This document shows, one piece after another, positions 11,966 to 25,100 of a stretch of DNA of 64,000 nucleotides. The notes beneath the pieces are model-generated. The model was not told where the DNA came from. It searched no databases and saw only the letters and a program-made list of their open reading frames with translations. The translations under genes and the position numbers were made by a program. The stretch's first letter is position 1. Every line of letters begins with the position of its first letter. Origin of the DNA: Mesostigma viride (lineage: Eukaryota; Streptophyta; Mesostigmatophyceae; Mesostigmatales; Mesostigmataceae); assembly GCA_009746045.1 (NCBI GenBank), contig RPFO01000167.1, positions 2,208,152 to 2,272,151 on the forward strand, written 5' to 3'.

Positions 11966-12323
11966 GGATCTCAAAATGCAGGATTTGATGTAGACAGTCT
12001 CTAACAATTTATTATGCACATACATATGATATTAAAATAATTTATTCAGAGAACCATAAGTGTAAGTGTAAAAGACAAGGTGCGGCCCACCATGATAAAA
12101 CACATAGCATCATTGGCTCACATCAGAAAAACACAGAGTATTCAAAGGCAGTATCATCATCAATGTCTTCAAGGTCCTGCCATAATACAAGGTTCCACCT
12201 AGCGTAACATTACCAGCTGGTGGTAAGCCTGGACTTGGGGTCCAGCCAAGGCATGGCCTGATGCCATTGTATACCGTGCACAAGTTGTGGATAGTCATTA
12301 TTGTCTTCCGCTAATGCCATTTA

Positions 12324-13891
12324 TCAGCACTCGTCCAGTGCTTCCTCCTCAATGAGGTCGTCCAGGTCTGCATCGAACTTGTCTGCGTCAGCGGTGGTCA
12401 GAAACTTCCTCGCCACGAGGCCGCTAGCTGATTTGGCCCTCATGTCAGCCTCAGCTTCCCACACGGAGTCTACCACAAGGCCGACATGGTCAATCAGGAC
12501 CTTTCGCTGCTTCATCGTGTCCACGTTCCAGTGCTTGAACTTGCGAAGGAGGAACTGCGCATTGACACCACGAGCAAGTCCAATTGCAAGCGTACACACA
12601 TACATGACAGTGAGCAAGTGTAGAATGTAATGCATACGACATCATGGATATATAATGCATGATGTTGCAAAGGGCACAAGGAAGAACAGCAAGGCTTTAC
12701 CATATCGTTTTTAGACCACACGTTCCTCGACAGGCCACCACCCATTAAACCTAGTTGAGCATTAAAGTGACCCCATAAGTCATACACTTACGTCATACAC
12801 CAGGCGTTTACGCCCCTTGGAGCGGATGTCGCCGGGTGGCGCTGCCGCCGCCTCAACGTACTTCTTGTTGTCTAGCGTCATCTTTCGAATCTGCTTCTTG
12901 GCATTGGACCTCCCCGATGTCAGGTGGCATCGCATCGCCGATGCTGCGTGCTTGGCGGCGGCCTCCCTCCTGCCCGCTGGCATGTACTTGTTCTGGATGG
13001 CCACGTCCGCCACGATGGCAACATACTTCTTCCACAGCCCCCCGTCATCCTCCTGGTCCATGGCCTCAGGGGTGAGAAAGTGGCCATCCATGTCGTCAAA
13101 CGCAGCCTGGATCTCCTTCTTTTTCCACTGCGAGACCCAAACAAAACACACAACCAGAATTGCAACGACACACGTGACAAGTACTGTTGATTGCATTTGC
13201 ATTTCGTAGATCATAATCACCCCAAACAACTCCAAGGAGAACCATACGGAATGCAAACGACGCGTAGAAAAATCGCATGATGCACTTTAAAGGGTTCCCC
13301 TAATACAGCAGAGGGGTTTACCCATTCGAAGACTGGAACGAAGCCAGCGTCGATCGAGCCGCGAGCGTCGCTCGCCGGGCTCCCCTCAGGACCTGAGGCA
13401 CTGGAAAGCCGGGTCGGCTGCGTGGGCGTGGCCTCCTGCGACCGGGGCTGCCGACCCTGGTCCAGTAACTGTTGAAGCATCTCATACATCTTGTCGGTCA
13501 TTTCTTTCTGCTTCGCCATGTCGCTCTTGAGTTGGCGGACGTCCGCGGCTGTCCCGCTAGGGTCCAGCCTGCTACGAGTAGCGCCCCCGCTGCCTGCCTC
13601 AGCTTTCCTAGTCTTCCCCTTGCTGCCCGAGCCCTTGTCCTGCCTACCCTTCTGAGGCGTGGTGTCCAACTCATCGTCGTCATAGTCGTCGTCCTGGTCG
13701 TCCTCGTCGTCGGAGGTTTGTAAGTCCTCCTCCGACTCCAGGTTCTCCGCCTCCTGCTTCCCCCAGTGGTCGTCCTTTTCCACGTCGGCCCGCCTGGCCT
13801 TCTTTCTCGCTGTGGCATCGCGTGCCGAGACCATGCCCTTTGTTGTGGCTGCACCCTTTGCGGCCGCCATGTCATTCCGGCGCTTTCCCAT
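12324..13891 (-). CDS. CACTA-encoded acidic/coiled-coil protein, three exons, function unknown
   Basis: Exons 13322-13891, 12792-13127 and 12324-12554, all phase 0 with good GT-AG sites, give 378 residues. Start: ATG at 13891 (MGKRRNDMAAAKG); the frame opens upstream only with GTG. The N-terminus is basic (nuclear-localisation-like RKKARR), then an acidic Asp/Glu tract (DDEDDQDDDYDDDELD) and a coiled-coil segment (VRQLKSDMAKQKEMTDKMYE). Exon 2 encodes WKKKEIQAAFDDMDGHF and a basic region. Exon 3 encodes a helical end with an acidic tail (DADLDDLIEEE). No database family is recognised. Its place next to the element terminus and its composition fit a DNA-binding accessory (TnpA-like) protein, but that is inference. 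It starts about 220 bp from the nested element, whose insertion probably separated it from its promoter. Confidence 0.65.
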
Positions 13892-14109
13892 ATTCACTTC
13901 CGCTGCTTTGTTGCGTTCTGCACTGGTGCTGCGTTCTGGGCACTGGTGAGGCTTTCAAGCGTGCGCTCGTGCAAAATGTAACGCAGCGGTATGGTCTGGC
14001 GCGTTCGGAAATTCAAAAATCAAGGCGACGCGTCGGCCCCGGTCCACGTGGCTCACTCGCAGAGGAGCTGCTTCGGGCAGTCGTCATGAGTCGAGTACAT
14101 AGCGGAGTG

Positions 14110-14430
14110 CTGCTGCATTGGAGACACTATGTACTCTTGGAGTACATAGTGTGCCACCCTATGTACTCTTGGAGTACATAGTGTGGAGTAAATAGTCACT
14201 CCTTCCTATGTAATACGGGCGTGTCTCACCGCGTCGGCAGTCCCCTATTCGGAAATCCCGGATCATATGTACTCCGGACTATGTACTCTTGGAGTACATA
14301 GTCACTCCGGACTATGTACTCTTGGAGTACATAGTCCGGAGTACATAGTCACTCCTTCCTATGTAATACGGGCGTGTCTCACCGCGTCATGACTCGAGTA
14401 CATAGCTTAGTGTGGAGTAGATAGTCCTAA
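14110..14430. repeat. Left palindromic terminal array of the nested element
   Basis: Four copies of the 21-bp palindrome TATGTACTCTTGGAGTACATA at about 14129, 14160, 14279 and 14313, plus one copy of a longer unit containing cctatgtaatacgggcgtgt and cccctattcggaaatccc. It is the reverse complement of part of 29205-29734, but shorter (about 320 versus 530 bp). Confidence 0.85.
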
Positions 14431-14955
14431 TAATCCCTGCCACTTGGAGAATAGCAATTGAAGGTCCTGTGCTCACGTGACACCAACTTCATTATATCAC
14501 AGTAGGTTAGGGCTTATATTATATAAACGTCATTACCGTGGTTCGTGAAGTGGCGGCGGCACAGCGCAAAACTTGGCCAGGCCGAATGCATGGAATTAAT
14601 GTTTAGGGTTCGCCTTGTTGAATTACCGTTCATTGCCCAATTAACGCAGGCAAGAAGAACTACACGCTGGATACTAGGATACTCAAGGGAGTGGAGGACC
14701 CTCGGCACAGGAACTCAAACAGTGGCTTTAGCTGCATGGCTGGTCGTCGGTGTCTTTGAGCCTTATGATGAAAGGCACGGACGACCCTCCACCGGGACGG
14801 TTTCAGGGTGCCTAATTATTCCCGTCGAAGGAAGCGATTACAAATGCCGAGCGGTATCTCTTCAGCAGAAAAAAGCGTCAAGACATCGCCGTGGCTCACA
14901 CCGTCATTGGCATCAACAACTGCGATGAGGACGTTGAGGACGAGTTGGTGGATAA

Positions 14956-17900
14956 CGCTGCACTTGTGATGATGTTGACGCTGGGAGGGCTCTGTCGCGC
15001 GACGCTGGGTCAGATGAAGTGGATGCAACTGAATCAGGGGATGGAGGCGACGGCGGGAATAGTGCTGACTCCGTTGAGGAGCCCGCCGTGCAACGGAGAC
15101 TTAGCCATTGTCCAGGGGGGAAAATAGACGGGCGCATGACGGTGGCAGCTCCTGATCCATGCTCAGTGCCTTCGGCCCCAACAGACGGCCAGGGAAATGA
15201 GACTGGGTACGGGATCTTTCGGTCGCACTCGGAGTTTCTGGAGTTTGCATACCATAAGCGAATCGATTCTCGGACTGACGAAGGCGTGCTGTGCAGAACT
15301 GCCATGAGACAAGACCCCAAGTACCGATCGGAAGATGCCGACCGGCTCACGCTCCCTGTGGTCAGGAAGGTGGAAAAGGAGCTCCCAACGCACCATGTCA
15401 CGCGAATTGAACTCCCTAACGGCTCTGTCGCCCACACGTGCAGCATCAAGACCCGGCTTCAACATCTGCTACGCCAGCACAATGTCACGCGCCACCTGCA
15501 TGTGCGGCCCGAGGTGCTTGCGGATGGCCGGCGCACAGGTTTCCACATGAGTACCTTCTTCCACGACCATCCTCTGTGCCGCCTTCGTGGGATAGCGCTA
15601 TCCGGCCAGACGTTCACGGTCGGTGACTTCCTCGAGGTCTCGGTGACTGAGGACGGTGTGAACAAAGGCAAGCCTTATGGGGCCCCGGTGAGGCTGACCG
15701 GCGTCCTGTACCAGCGTGACGACAAGCTCTCGGATTCTGTCAAGGTGCTCTTCGAGGTGCAGTACTTGTATGCCAACAAGTGGCGACACACGCACCTGAA
15801 AAGGGGAAGCCCCGGGTTTCATGAGAAGGAGCTATTTGCATGCAACTGGACGGAATTGGTGGAGGCAGGGACCTACAAGCGCCATATCAGGGTTCACTCT
15901 GAAGAAGACTTCGCGGAAATGGAGCAAGAGGGCACAGTTGGGAAACACGACTACTTCTTGTCACGGACATACGGAGTCACGACCGGGGGCATCGTGGAAA
16001 CAGATGCTGATGGGAATGATCTAAGGGATCCCCATGGCCACCCTTTGATGCAGCCCATAGGTGATTTCAGGGACTGGCAGAAGGGCCCCCTCCGCAAGTG
16101 TCAGGCCCGCCCGCGGCTGGGCTTGCCCGTCGTTGTGATCCCAATCGTGCTTTGGATGGATAGCTTCAAGATCACTGACAATACGGATGCCGATGTGGTG
16201 TCGTATCAGTTCAGGATCCTAACGCTGGATCGATCGGCTGCCCGCAATCACGTGGTCACGCTGAGGCCAAAGCATGTGGATGCGGATGCCTTCAACAAGT
16301 GGCTGCTGGATAACGAGATCCGCCCACTGCAGCAAGGGGTGGCCATGGAAATGGCAGACCCTCTGACCGGTGTTGTGTCGTGGATGGAGGTCAGAGTACC
16401 CTTTTTTTGGCTGCTAGATTCCGGGGCGCGGTTTGCAGAGATGGGGCTCATGGCGTCTGGCAGCAATCATGGCTGCGGCTTTTGTACTCTCCACTCCGAG
16501 TTCTGGGGGCACACCGAAGTGGTGCTTGAGCTGCGTACGGAGGAGGGCCACCGAGCTGTGTGCGCAACCATGGAGCGTGAGGGACTGACGGCTCGTGAGA
16601 AGTAAGTTAACCCTACATGAACTCCATGCTATATAACACAATTGGTCTGGTAGCACCCCACGTTGCATCTACCAGTCTTATGTAGACCCATTCACACCGC
16701 ACCATGCATGCATGGCGGATGGTACCCAGGTCCAGCGGGAGGAAAGCAACGCCGCCCTGTGTGCAGTCATCAATTGTGTGTGTGGCAGCAACAAGGTCTG
16801 ACCGTGCACAGATGGTCTGTAGCATAAGGTCTGCCGTGGTGGTTCGGATATCTGCCAAGCTTTCGTAGACCATTCCACAAGGTCTGCATGCTTTGACGTA
16901 TCCCGATTGTGAAACTTTGTGCCTTCCATCCCACACATTGCGTTTTCCAGGGCCAAGCTCGCGAAGGAGGCGGAGGCGGAGCACGGTATTAAGCACAGCC
17001 GTCCCTCCGTATGGCAGGGTCTCAGGCACTGGGACAGGTTTCGACGGTTTCCCATTGAGATCTTTCACTTGCTGTGCTTGGGGATCATCAAAACCGTCTT
17101 CATTTTCATCTGCACCCGGCTCCTGAAATCCGATGAGATCCGGGAATGTGATGCATATGCGAGAGCGTGGCCCACCACCAGCGGAAGGGCCGCATTGCCC
17201 AAGAACCCGTTCACCCGATACCCTTTCTTCAAGGCCATGCAGTTCCTGCAGTGCCTGCCGATGGTACCACATGCCATGGAATGGATTCTTCGAGTGCGGG
17301 AGTCTGCCAAAGAACCTAACGCACGGCCTCCCCAGCGCGTTCGAGGCACTGCTCAAATGGTGCGGGACCTTTGCGTGGTAAGACCTTGCCAACCTAACAT
17401 TCCCCGTATGCTACATCATGTGCACTTGCATAGACATGTCACTTCATGATGTGTGAGCTGTTTTAGGTTTTTATCTACAAGCCCCATGAGTCAAAATATA
17501 TATTATAATCGCATTGTAAACGTGACTGGCTGGAAACGTGCTTTCAATGTAATGCTGCTCATGTTTGCTTTCATCGCAGTGGACGGAGATGGTACTGAGC
17601 GAGTACACTTCCCCGACGCATGCTGACAATGCCGACAAGGTGTATCGCGAGTTCCTGAAACGTTTCAATGCCCTATGGCCTCGTGGAAAGTACGCCAATG
17701 CTGGCGTGGTTGCACAGAGGGGGAAGACTGCAAACGAGCGAGGCCACAACGCTGCCACAGCCAACTGTCATATGGGGCTCCATGTGGCGCACCAGACCAA
17801 GGACGTGGGCAGGCTCTGGGATATGGACGGCCATGCGTTTGAGAGGGATCACGGCATGATTGGGGACCTGATGAGAAGCGTCAACGCCCGCCATATCCTA

Positions 17901-19312
17901 GATGCTGACAAATGGTTGCTGCTGAAATGTAAGGATTATTACCAGCCTGCTGCTATTTTCATGTGCAACGCAAGCTTCCAGCCGAGTTAGTACCGTGGAC
18001 ATGTACATGCATAAGGGCCGGGCTGTGCTTAGGGTTTAAAATAGTTAGGGTTTGGGGTTGGGATGTGTGATTTTGGATGTCAGAATGGCCCCCGTGGCCC
18101 ACCTCTATCGGGTGTGTTCCAGGGCATACATGCAAGGTGGCGATCCCAAACCTGGCCCACTTGACAGCCCACCCTGTAGACGTTATGCATATTGTAAGGC
18201 ACCATGAGGAGGTTACGAGGTGAGTGTCCTGGGGCAACGTGCACTAAGTTCAGGAATCAATGAGCCTAGCTCACTGCATGTACTGTTTGCAAGGATTGAT
18301 ACATCGCCCCGTTCACCATGCATCGCTGTTTTCGCAGGGGAGAGGCAGCACGCGTTGGATAATATACTCAAGGGGCTCGAGGACCCAGAGAAGTTCTTGA
18401 CTCCACAGGCGCGTGAAGCACTGCTATCAAGCCCAGCTGCCAAGTACTTGTTCAAGAGTGGAGGTGTGCATGAGGACTGGCTCTCCGGCCAAAGCGGCAC
18501 GGCTACACTGGGGGTGGCATTGGCGGACGGGGCTGCGTACCCTACAGTTGAACACACCGAGGGACGTGCTGGGGACGGGTAAGGACATGTTTTGGCGGCA
18601 TCCCCAAGCTTCTGATCCGCAGCACACGCAACGGTACTGATGGGGTCATCGAGTGGGAGCACGTGCAGCATGGTTTGACGCCGGCTATTGTCTTGCATCG
18701 CTTCAAGGAGTATTTTCCCGAGGCGGCGGAGACGTGGAATGAGTTGAAGACCCGGGTGTGCGGCTATGGCGCAAGGCAGTCACATACAAGGCGACCGTGG
18801 CGGTGGGGCATACTTATGCTTACAGGCCGCAGGACTACAGAGTCGGTGCCGCGGAGGATCCGCGTCGGTACGTGCTTGCTGATGACGCTGGAGAGCATTG
18901 GATATGTGAAGTCACAGCTGTAGTGTCAGTGGAAGGGAATGATGGCAAATCCTATTTGTGGATCGTGCCCACGTGGTACGAAGAACTGGGCAAGTTTAGC
19001 AGACGCCAGCAGCTGCCCTTGTTCGAGAAGGCTGCCGAACCGGTAGCCGGTGAACTCTTCCCTATTTATCGTGTCACGGCTGCTGTGACGATGGTCCACC
19101 AATGCAACGGGACTGTCCACGACCCCAGGTGCACCACATCTGCAATCCCCATGAGAAAGGGGGATCGCAAGAAGGAAGGAAACAGGGAACTGATCCATAA
19201 CGCAGGGAACCGGGTGTACGGCCTTGATGACTGTGACCGGGACACGCCTCCTTTCTTCAAGTCTCGTCGTCAACAGGGTCTGCTGGTTCGTCATGGTGGC
19301 TACAAGATGTGA
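14956..19312 (+). CDS. DDE-type transposase, CACTA/Plavaka-like (copy A)
   Basis: Exons supported by phase and splice sites: about 14956-16601, 16951-17377, 17580-17928 and 18338-about 18580, then a C-terminal frame to the TGA at 19312. The true start is unresolved: the frame is open back to 14956 without an ATG, so an upstream exon or a frame error exists. Core motifs resemble Tnp2/Plavaka transposases: VVVIPIVLWMDSFKITDN (first catalytic Asp), PIEIFHLLCLGIIK (usually D-x-x-H; here Glu precedes) and MGLHVAHQTKDVGRLWDMDG followed by AFERDHG (final acidic residue). The C-terminal block YVLADDAGEHWICEVTAVV... ending MVHQC resembles the beta-rich region at the end of such transposases. The exon near 18580 reads into a stop because a G run is one base shorter than in copy B, and the link from 18580 to 18780 is not resolved. 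Confidence 0.7.
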
Positions 19313-19374
19313 TGTAAGAACTTGCATGACATGCAGGCGAGGACAAGTCATGTGGATTGTTTCTTCACTTACAG

Positions 19375-19554
19375 GCAGCCGACCTAGTGGTCCCAGCCCT
19401 GGTTGAACAACACATTTCCTCCCTCGCTCTTGCTTGGACTGCCATGCAGGACAGGATGAGGTGGCAGACCATTGTCCAGGCCCACACGTCAGCGCCCGTG
19501 GGCAAGCCCCCCCACCCCACCCCAGGAGGAAGTGGCGCTGCTGATGTTGAGTGA
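19375..19554 (+). other. Possible terminal exon or trailing frame after the transposase
   Basis: A good acceptor (cttacag) precedes a frame encoding AADLVVPALVEQHISSLALA and ending at TGA. It follows the transposase stop by 60 bp and is preserved in copy B (25964-26152) with a small indel near its end. It could be an alternatively spliced last exon; nothing identifies it. Confidence 0.3.
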
Positions 19555-20635
19555 GCCCTGATTTTTTAGATTAGCTTAGAGTTAGCTTAGTTAGGTTTCG
19601 TGGCTTCGCTCACGCCCACCCATCAGCATGCTAGCGAATACGTGCTACATGATGTCCCAACGGAGTCATATTCTAATTTAATGCAATTTACTGCCAGCAC
19701 ATGCTGTCCACAAGATCTCGTGATAATCCGGACCAATAAGTTGTGTGGGTGCAATAAGACCCATGTGAGCATATGATACTAAGGAGCGTGGGCAAGTGTT
19801 CTGATAATAGCCAGGACGTACATGCATGCACTGATTTACGAAAGTGACCCAATTAATTAATGAATTAATTAAACTCGTGCTCCCGTTGGGCCGGGAGTCA
19901 CGGAGCATTAACCCCAAGGTGTGGATGGAGGGATGGGTGCACGCAATCCTATACCGGTGTAAGCTATCTATACAGGCAGGCCGACGCAAACAGTCGTATG
20001 GTATATCTATGGTGCTGGCGACCCTAGCGATCTAATTGTCTAGCATGCCTCCCATGTTTGCAAACACGCTCCTTCCCCAATGCAGCTAGGGGGGGGTAAG
20101 TCCTTGATGACCTGGGCCCTCTTGGCCTTGTCCTGACTTACTCAATATCTCTGGCTTGGCCAGCATACCATTGACAATGAATGGAGCCTTAAGATGTTGC
20201 AGCCAGTTGGAAATCACCAACTGCCACAACGCCAGAAACTTGTGAACATTGCCAAAGTGCATTCAGCTAGCTCAATGCATGGCATGGGGTAGAAGTTGGC
20301 AAGGTTGGCGGTGAGGGTCCACGTCTTGGCCCTGCACGTAAGAACAGGGAGGCAGTGATACAAGGTAGGGTGCTAGCTCCCTCGTTGTACGTGTACATGG
20401 ATGAATTATAAAAAAAATAATAATAACTTATGTGTCTCGCCCCTGCCATGAACGTGTGATTAATTAATTAGTAACATAACTCCGCTGGGAGAATATGTAC
20501 CCCATAGCCCTGAGAAGGGGCATATGGCTTTTAATACACTCTGGGCTACTTCCTGCAGGTGGGGGAATGTAAACTGCCACCTACTCGGGCACACACCACA
20601 TGCACGAGTAGCATATGTCCTTCCACTTAAGATGA
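19555..20635. other. Non-coding tail region between transposase and kinase (copy A)
   Basis: AT-rich, with (TTAA)-type runs at about 19848-19870 and 20460. No coding frame is recognised. About 20470-20590 is a member of the dispersed repeat also found at 27064, 31729 and 32140. Confidence 0.5.
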
Positions 20636-20644
20636 ATATGGGGT

Positions 20645-20832
20645 AATCATACTGTACAGATGTAAGCAATCTTTCTACACACCTCATGGAGAAGTGGGTC
20701 TGTTGACTTGCGGACAAAGCACTTGGGCGACCTCCTGAACAGATCGTCCACCATGACGAAGAAAGCATAAACATCGTGCCCTGGCTGAGCTTGTAGCGTT
20801 CCCCTCAAGGCCTTTGCACTTGGGATGCAACA
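20645..20832 (-). pseudogene. Duplicated tail fragment of the kinase gene (copy A)
   Basis: Diverged copy of the last part of the kinase gene lying directly beyond its stop codon. It corresponds to 20928-21110, sharing ctcctgaacag.tcgtccacc and cctcaaggcctttgcactt. It is not open in the kinase frame. The same fragment is at 27240-27425 in copy B. Confidence 0.75.
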
Positions 20833-20835
20833 CGG

Positions 20836-21310
20836 TTACTGCTTGGGGTAAGCATCGGGCACGAATATGCGGGCTTTGTGGAACATGTCCGCCAGCCCGG
20901 CCATGTCAGGTAACACAATATCGTGCTTGTATTGTTGTCGAAAAGCAATCTTCCTACACAGCTCCCACAGAACTGGGTCCGTTGCCTTGCGGACAAAGCA
21001 CTTGGGCGACCTCCTGAACAGGTCGTCCACCATGACCAAGAAAGCATAAACATCGTGCTCTGGCCGAGCTTGTATCGTTCCCCTCAAGGCCTTTGCACTT
21101 GGATGCAAGACCGTGGCCGGGTGCCACCGGGACTGCCCCGGCACACGCATGGGCGCCATCTCGTTCACTCTGGTTGCCTGGCCCAGGTCTCCAATGTAGA
21201 TGGTTGGCTCCGCCGTGCCCTCCTCAACCTTGTACAAAAAGTTGTCACACTTAAGATCGTTATGAATGATTCCAACCGAGTGCAAATTGGATAAAACTTT
21301 GGCGCACTTC
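20836..21310 (-). pseudogene. Protein kinase, 5'-truncated copy (copy A)
   Basis: Identical or nearly so to the last 158 codons of the full kinase at 27430-28872, including HNDLKCDN and DLG. Homology ends abruptly at 21310, where the sequence jumps to a degraded copy of the transposase region, so the N-terminal lobe (Gly loop and Lys) is missing. Confidence 0.85.
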
Positions 21311-22100
21311 AATAAGGGCCGGCTTGCTTAGGTTTAAAATAAGTTTAAGGTTTGGGGTTGGATGTGTGATTTTGGATTAGGAATGGCCCCCGTGCCCACT
21401 CCTTCGGGTGTGTTCACGGCATAGCATTTGCAATGGTCGGCGCATCCAACTGGCCATTGGACAGCCCACCTCGTAGACTTATGCATTGTACAGCACCAAT
21501 GAGGAGTTACGAGGTGAGTGTCTGGGGCACGTGCACTATAGTCAGGAATCAATGGCCTAGCTCACTGCATTGTACGTTCAAGGATGATACAGTCGCCCCG
21601 TCACCATGCACGCTGTTCTGCGGGGAAGAGCGCACACCGTGATAATATACTCACAGGGGCTCGAGGACCCAGAGAAGTTCTGATCCACAGGCGCGTAGCA
21701 CTGCTATAACCCCAGCTGCCCAAAATACTTCTGAAGAGGGATGGTGTGCATGAGGATGGCTCTCCGGCCAAGCGGCACGGCTGAAACTGGGGGTGGAGGC
21801 GGCGGGCTGCGTACCTACAGTTGAACACACCCCCTGAGGACGGCTGGTGGGTACGGGTAAGGACATGTTTTGGCAGCATCCCCAAGCTTCTGATCGCGGC
21901 AACACGGCAACGCCGTACTGATGGGTCATTCGAGTGGGAGCACGGCAGCATGGTTGGACGCCGGCTATTGTCTTTGGCTCGCTCAAGGAGTATTTCCCGA
22001 GGCGCGCCGGAGACGTGGAATGAGTGAAGCCCCGGGTGCGCGGCTAATGGCGCAAGGCAGTCACATAACCAAGGCGACCGTGGCGGTGGGGCATACTTTG
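21311..22100 (+). other. Indel-ridden bridging copy of 18011-18813 (probable unpolished sequence)
   Basis: Aligns to 18011-about 18813 (and 24601-25400), but has a single-base deletion, insertion or substitution every 10-20 bases, concentrated at homopolymers (gggcc/ggcc, cttaggg/cttagg). All frames are destroyed. The neighbouring copies are more than 99% identical to each other, so this segment alone has the error profile of a raw long read. Confidence 0.75.
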
Positions 22101-25100
22101 CTTGCGGATGGCCGGCGCACAGGTTTCCACATGAGTACCTTCTTCCACGACCATCCTCTGTGCCGCCTTCGTGGGATAGCGCTATCCGGCCAGACGTTCA
22201 CGGTCGGTGACTTCCTCGAGGTCTCGGTGACTGAGGACGGTGTGAACAAAGGCAAGCCTTATGGGGCCCCGGTGAGGCTGACCGGCGTCCTGTACCAGCG
22301 TGACGACAAGCTCTCGGATTCTGTCAAGGTGCTCTTCGAGGTGCAGTACTTGTATGCCAACAAGTGGCGACACACGCACCTGAAAAGGGGAAGCCCCGGG
22401 TTTCATGAGAAGGAGCTATTTGCATGCAACTGGACGGAATTGGTGGAGGCAGGGACCTACAAGCGCCATATCAGGGTTCACTCTGAAGAAGACTTCGCGG
22501 AAATGGAGCAAGAGGGCACAGTTGGGAAACACGACTACTTCTTGTCACGGACATACGGAGTCACGACCGGGGGGCATCGTGGAAACAGATGCTGATGGGA
22601 ATGATCTAGGGATCCCTGGCCCCATGGCCACCCTTTGATGCAGCCCATAGGTGATTTCAGGGACTGGCAGAAGGGCCCCCTCCGCAAGTGTCAGGCCCGC
22701 CCGCGGCTGGGCTTGCCCGTCGTTGTGATCCCAATCGTGCTTTGGATGGATAGCTTCAAGATCACTGACAATACGGATGCCGATGTGGTGTCGTATCAGT
22801 TCAGGATCCTAACGCTGGATCGATCGGCTGCCCGCAATCACGTGGTCACGCTGAGGCCAAAGCATGTGGATGCGGATGCCTTCAACAAGTGGCTGCTGGA
22901 TAACGAGATCCGCCCACTGCAGCAAGGGGTGGCCATGGAAATGGCAGACCCTCTGACCGGTGTTGTGTCGTGGATGGAGGTCAGAGTACCCTTTTTTTGG
23001 CTGCTAGATTCCGGGGCGCGGTTTGCAGAGATGGGGCTCATGGCGTCTGGCAGCAATCATGGCTGCGGCTTTTGTACTCTCCACTCCGAGTTCTGGGGGC
23101 ACACCGAAGTGGTGCTTGAGCTGCGTACGGAGGAGGGCCACCGAGCTGTGTGCGCAACCATGGAGCGTGAGGGACTGACGGCTCGTGAGAAGTAAGTTAA
23201 CCCTACATGAACTCCATGCTATATAACACAATTGGTCTGGTAGCACCCCACGTTGCATCTACCAGTCTTATGTAGACCCATTCACACCGCACCATGCATG
23301 CATGGCGGATGGTACCCAGGTCCAGCGGGAGGAAAGCAACGCCGCCCTGTGTGCAGTCATCAATTGTGTGTGTGGCAGCAACAAGGTCTGACCGTGCACA
23401 GATGGTCTGTAGCATAAGGTCTGCCGTGGTGGTTCGGATATCTGCCAAGCTTTCGTAGACCATTCCACAAGGTCTGCATGCTTTGACGTATCCCGATTGT
23501 GAAACTTTGTGCCTTCCATCCCACACATTGCGTTTTCCAGGGCCAAGCTCGCGAAGGAGGCGGAGGCGGAGCACGGTATTAAGCACAGCCGTCCCTCCGT
23601 ATGGCAGGGTCTCAGGCACTGGGACAGGTTTCGACGGTTTCCCATTGAGATCTTTCACTTGCTGTGCTTGGGGATCATCAAAACCGTCTTCATTTTCATC
23701 TGCACCCGGCTCCTGAAATCCGATGAGATCCGGGAATGTGATGCATATGCGAGAGCGTGGCCCACCACCAGCGGAAGGGCCGCATTGCCCAAGAACCCGT
23801 TCACCCGATACCCTTTCTTCAAGGCCATGCAGTTCCTGCAGTGCCTGCCGATGGTACCACATGCCATGGAATGGATTCTTCGAGTGCGGGAGTCTGCCAA
23901 AGAACCTAACGCACGGCCTCCCCAGCGCGTTCGAGGCACTGCTCAAATGGTGCGGGACCTTTGCGTGGTAAGACCTTGCCAACCTAACATTCCCCGTATG
24001 CTACATCATGTGCACTTGCATAGACATGTCACTTCATGATGTGTGAGCTGTTTTAGGTTTTTACTACAAGCCCCATGAGTCAAAATATATATTATAATCG
24101 CATTGTAAACGTGACTGGCTGGAAACGTGCTTTCAATGTAATGCTGCTCATGTTTGCTTTCATCGCAGTGGACGGAGATGGTACTGAGCGAGTACACTTC
24201 CCCGACGCATGCTGACAATGCCGACAAGGTGTATCGCGAGTTCCTGAAACGTTTCAATGCCCTATGGCCTCGTGGAAAGTACGCCAATGCTGGCGTGGTT
24301 GCACAGAGGGGGAAGACTGCAAACGAGCGAGGCCACAACGCTGCCACAGCCAACTGTCATATGGGGCTCCATGTGGCGCACCAGACCAAGGACGTGGGCA
24401 GGCTCTGGGATATGGACGGCCATGCGTTTGAGAGGGATCACGGCATGATTGGGGACCTGATGAGAAGCGTCAACGCCCGCCATATCCTAGATGCTGACAA
24501 ATGGTTGCTGCTGAAATGTAAGGATTATTACCAGCCTGCTGCTATTTTCATGTGCAACGCAAGCTTCCAGCCGAGTTAGTACCGTGGACATGTACATGCA
24601 TAAGGGCCGGGCTGTGCTTAGGGTTTAAAATAGGTTAGGGTTTGGGGTTGGGATGTGTGATTTTGGATGTCAGAATGGCCCCCGTGGCCCACCTCTATCG
24701 GGTGTGTTCCAGGGCATACATGCAAGGTGGCGATCCCAAACCTGGCCCATGACAGCCCACCCTGTAGACGTTATGCATATTGTAAGGCACCATGAGGAGG
24801 TTACGAGGTGAGTGTCCTGGGGCAACGTGCACTAAGTTCAGGAATCAATGAGCCTAGCTCACTGCATGTACTGTTTGCAAGGATTGATACATCGCCCCGT
24901 TCACCATGCATCGCTGTTTTCGCAGGGGAGAGGCAGCACGCGTTGGATAATATACTCAAGGGGCTCGAGGACCCAGAGAAGTTCTTGACTCCACAGGCGC
25001 GTGAAGCACTGCTATCAAGCCCAGCTGCCAAGTACTTGTTCAAGAGTGGAGGTGTGCATGAGGACTGGCTCTCCGGCCAAAGCGGCACGGCTACACTGGG

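Noticed and set aside
16613-17392. 259-codon minus-strand frame (and its copy at 23203-23982)
   Set aside because: It lies antisense to the transposase exon and introns, has no family signal, and mirrors the codon structure of the sense strand.
18168-18221. Small extra transposase exon encoding HPVDVMHIVRHHEEVT
   Set aside because: Splice sites look fair, but including it puts the next exon out of frame, while direct joining of 17928 to 18338 is in frame.
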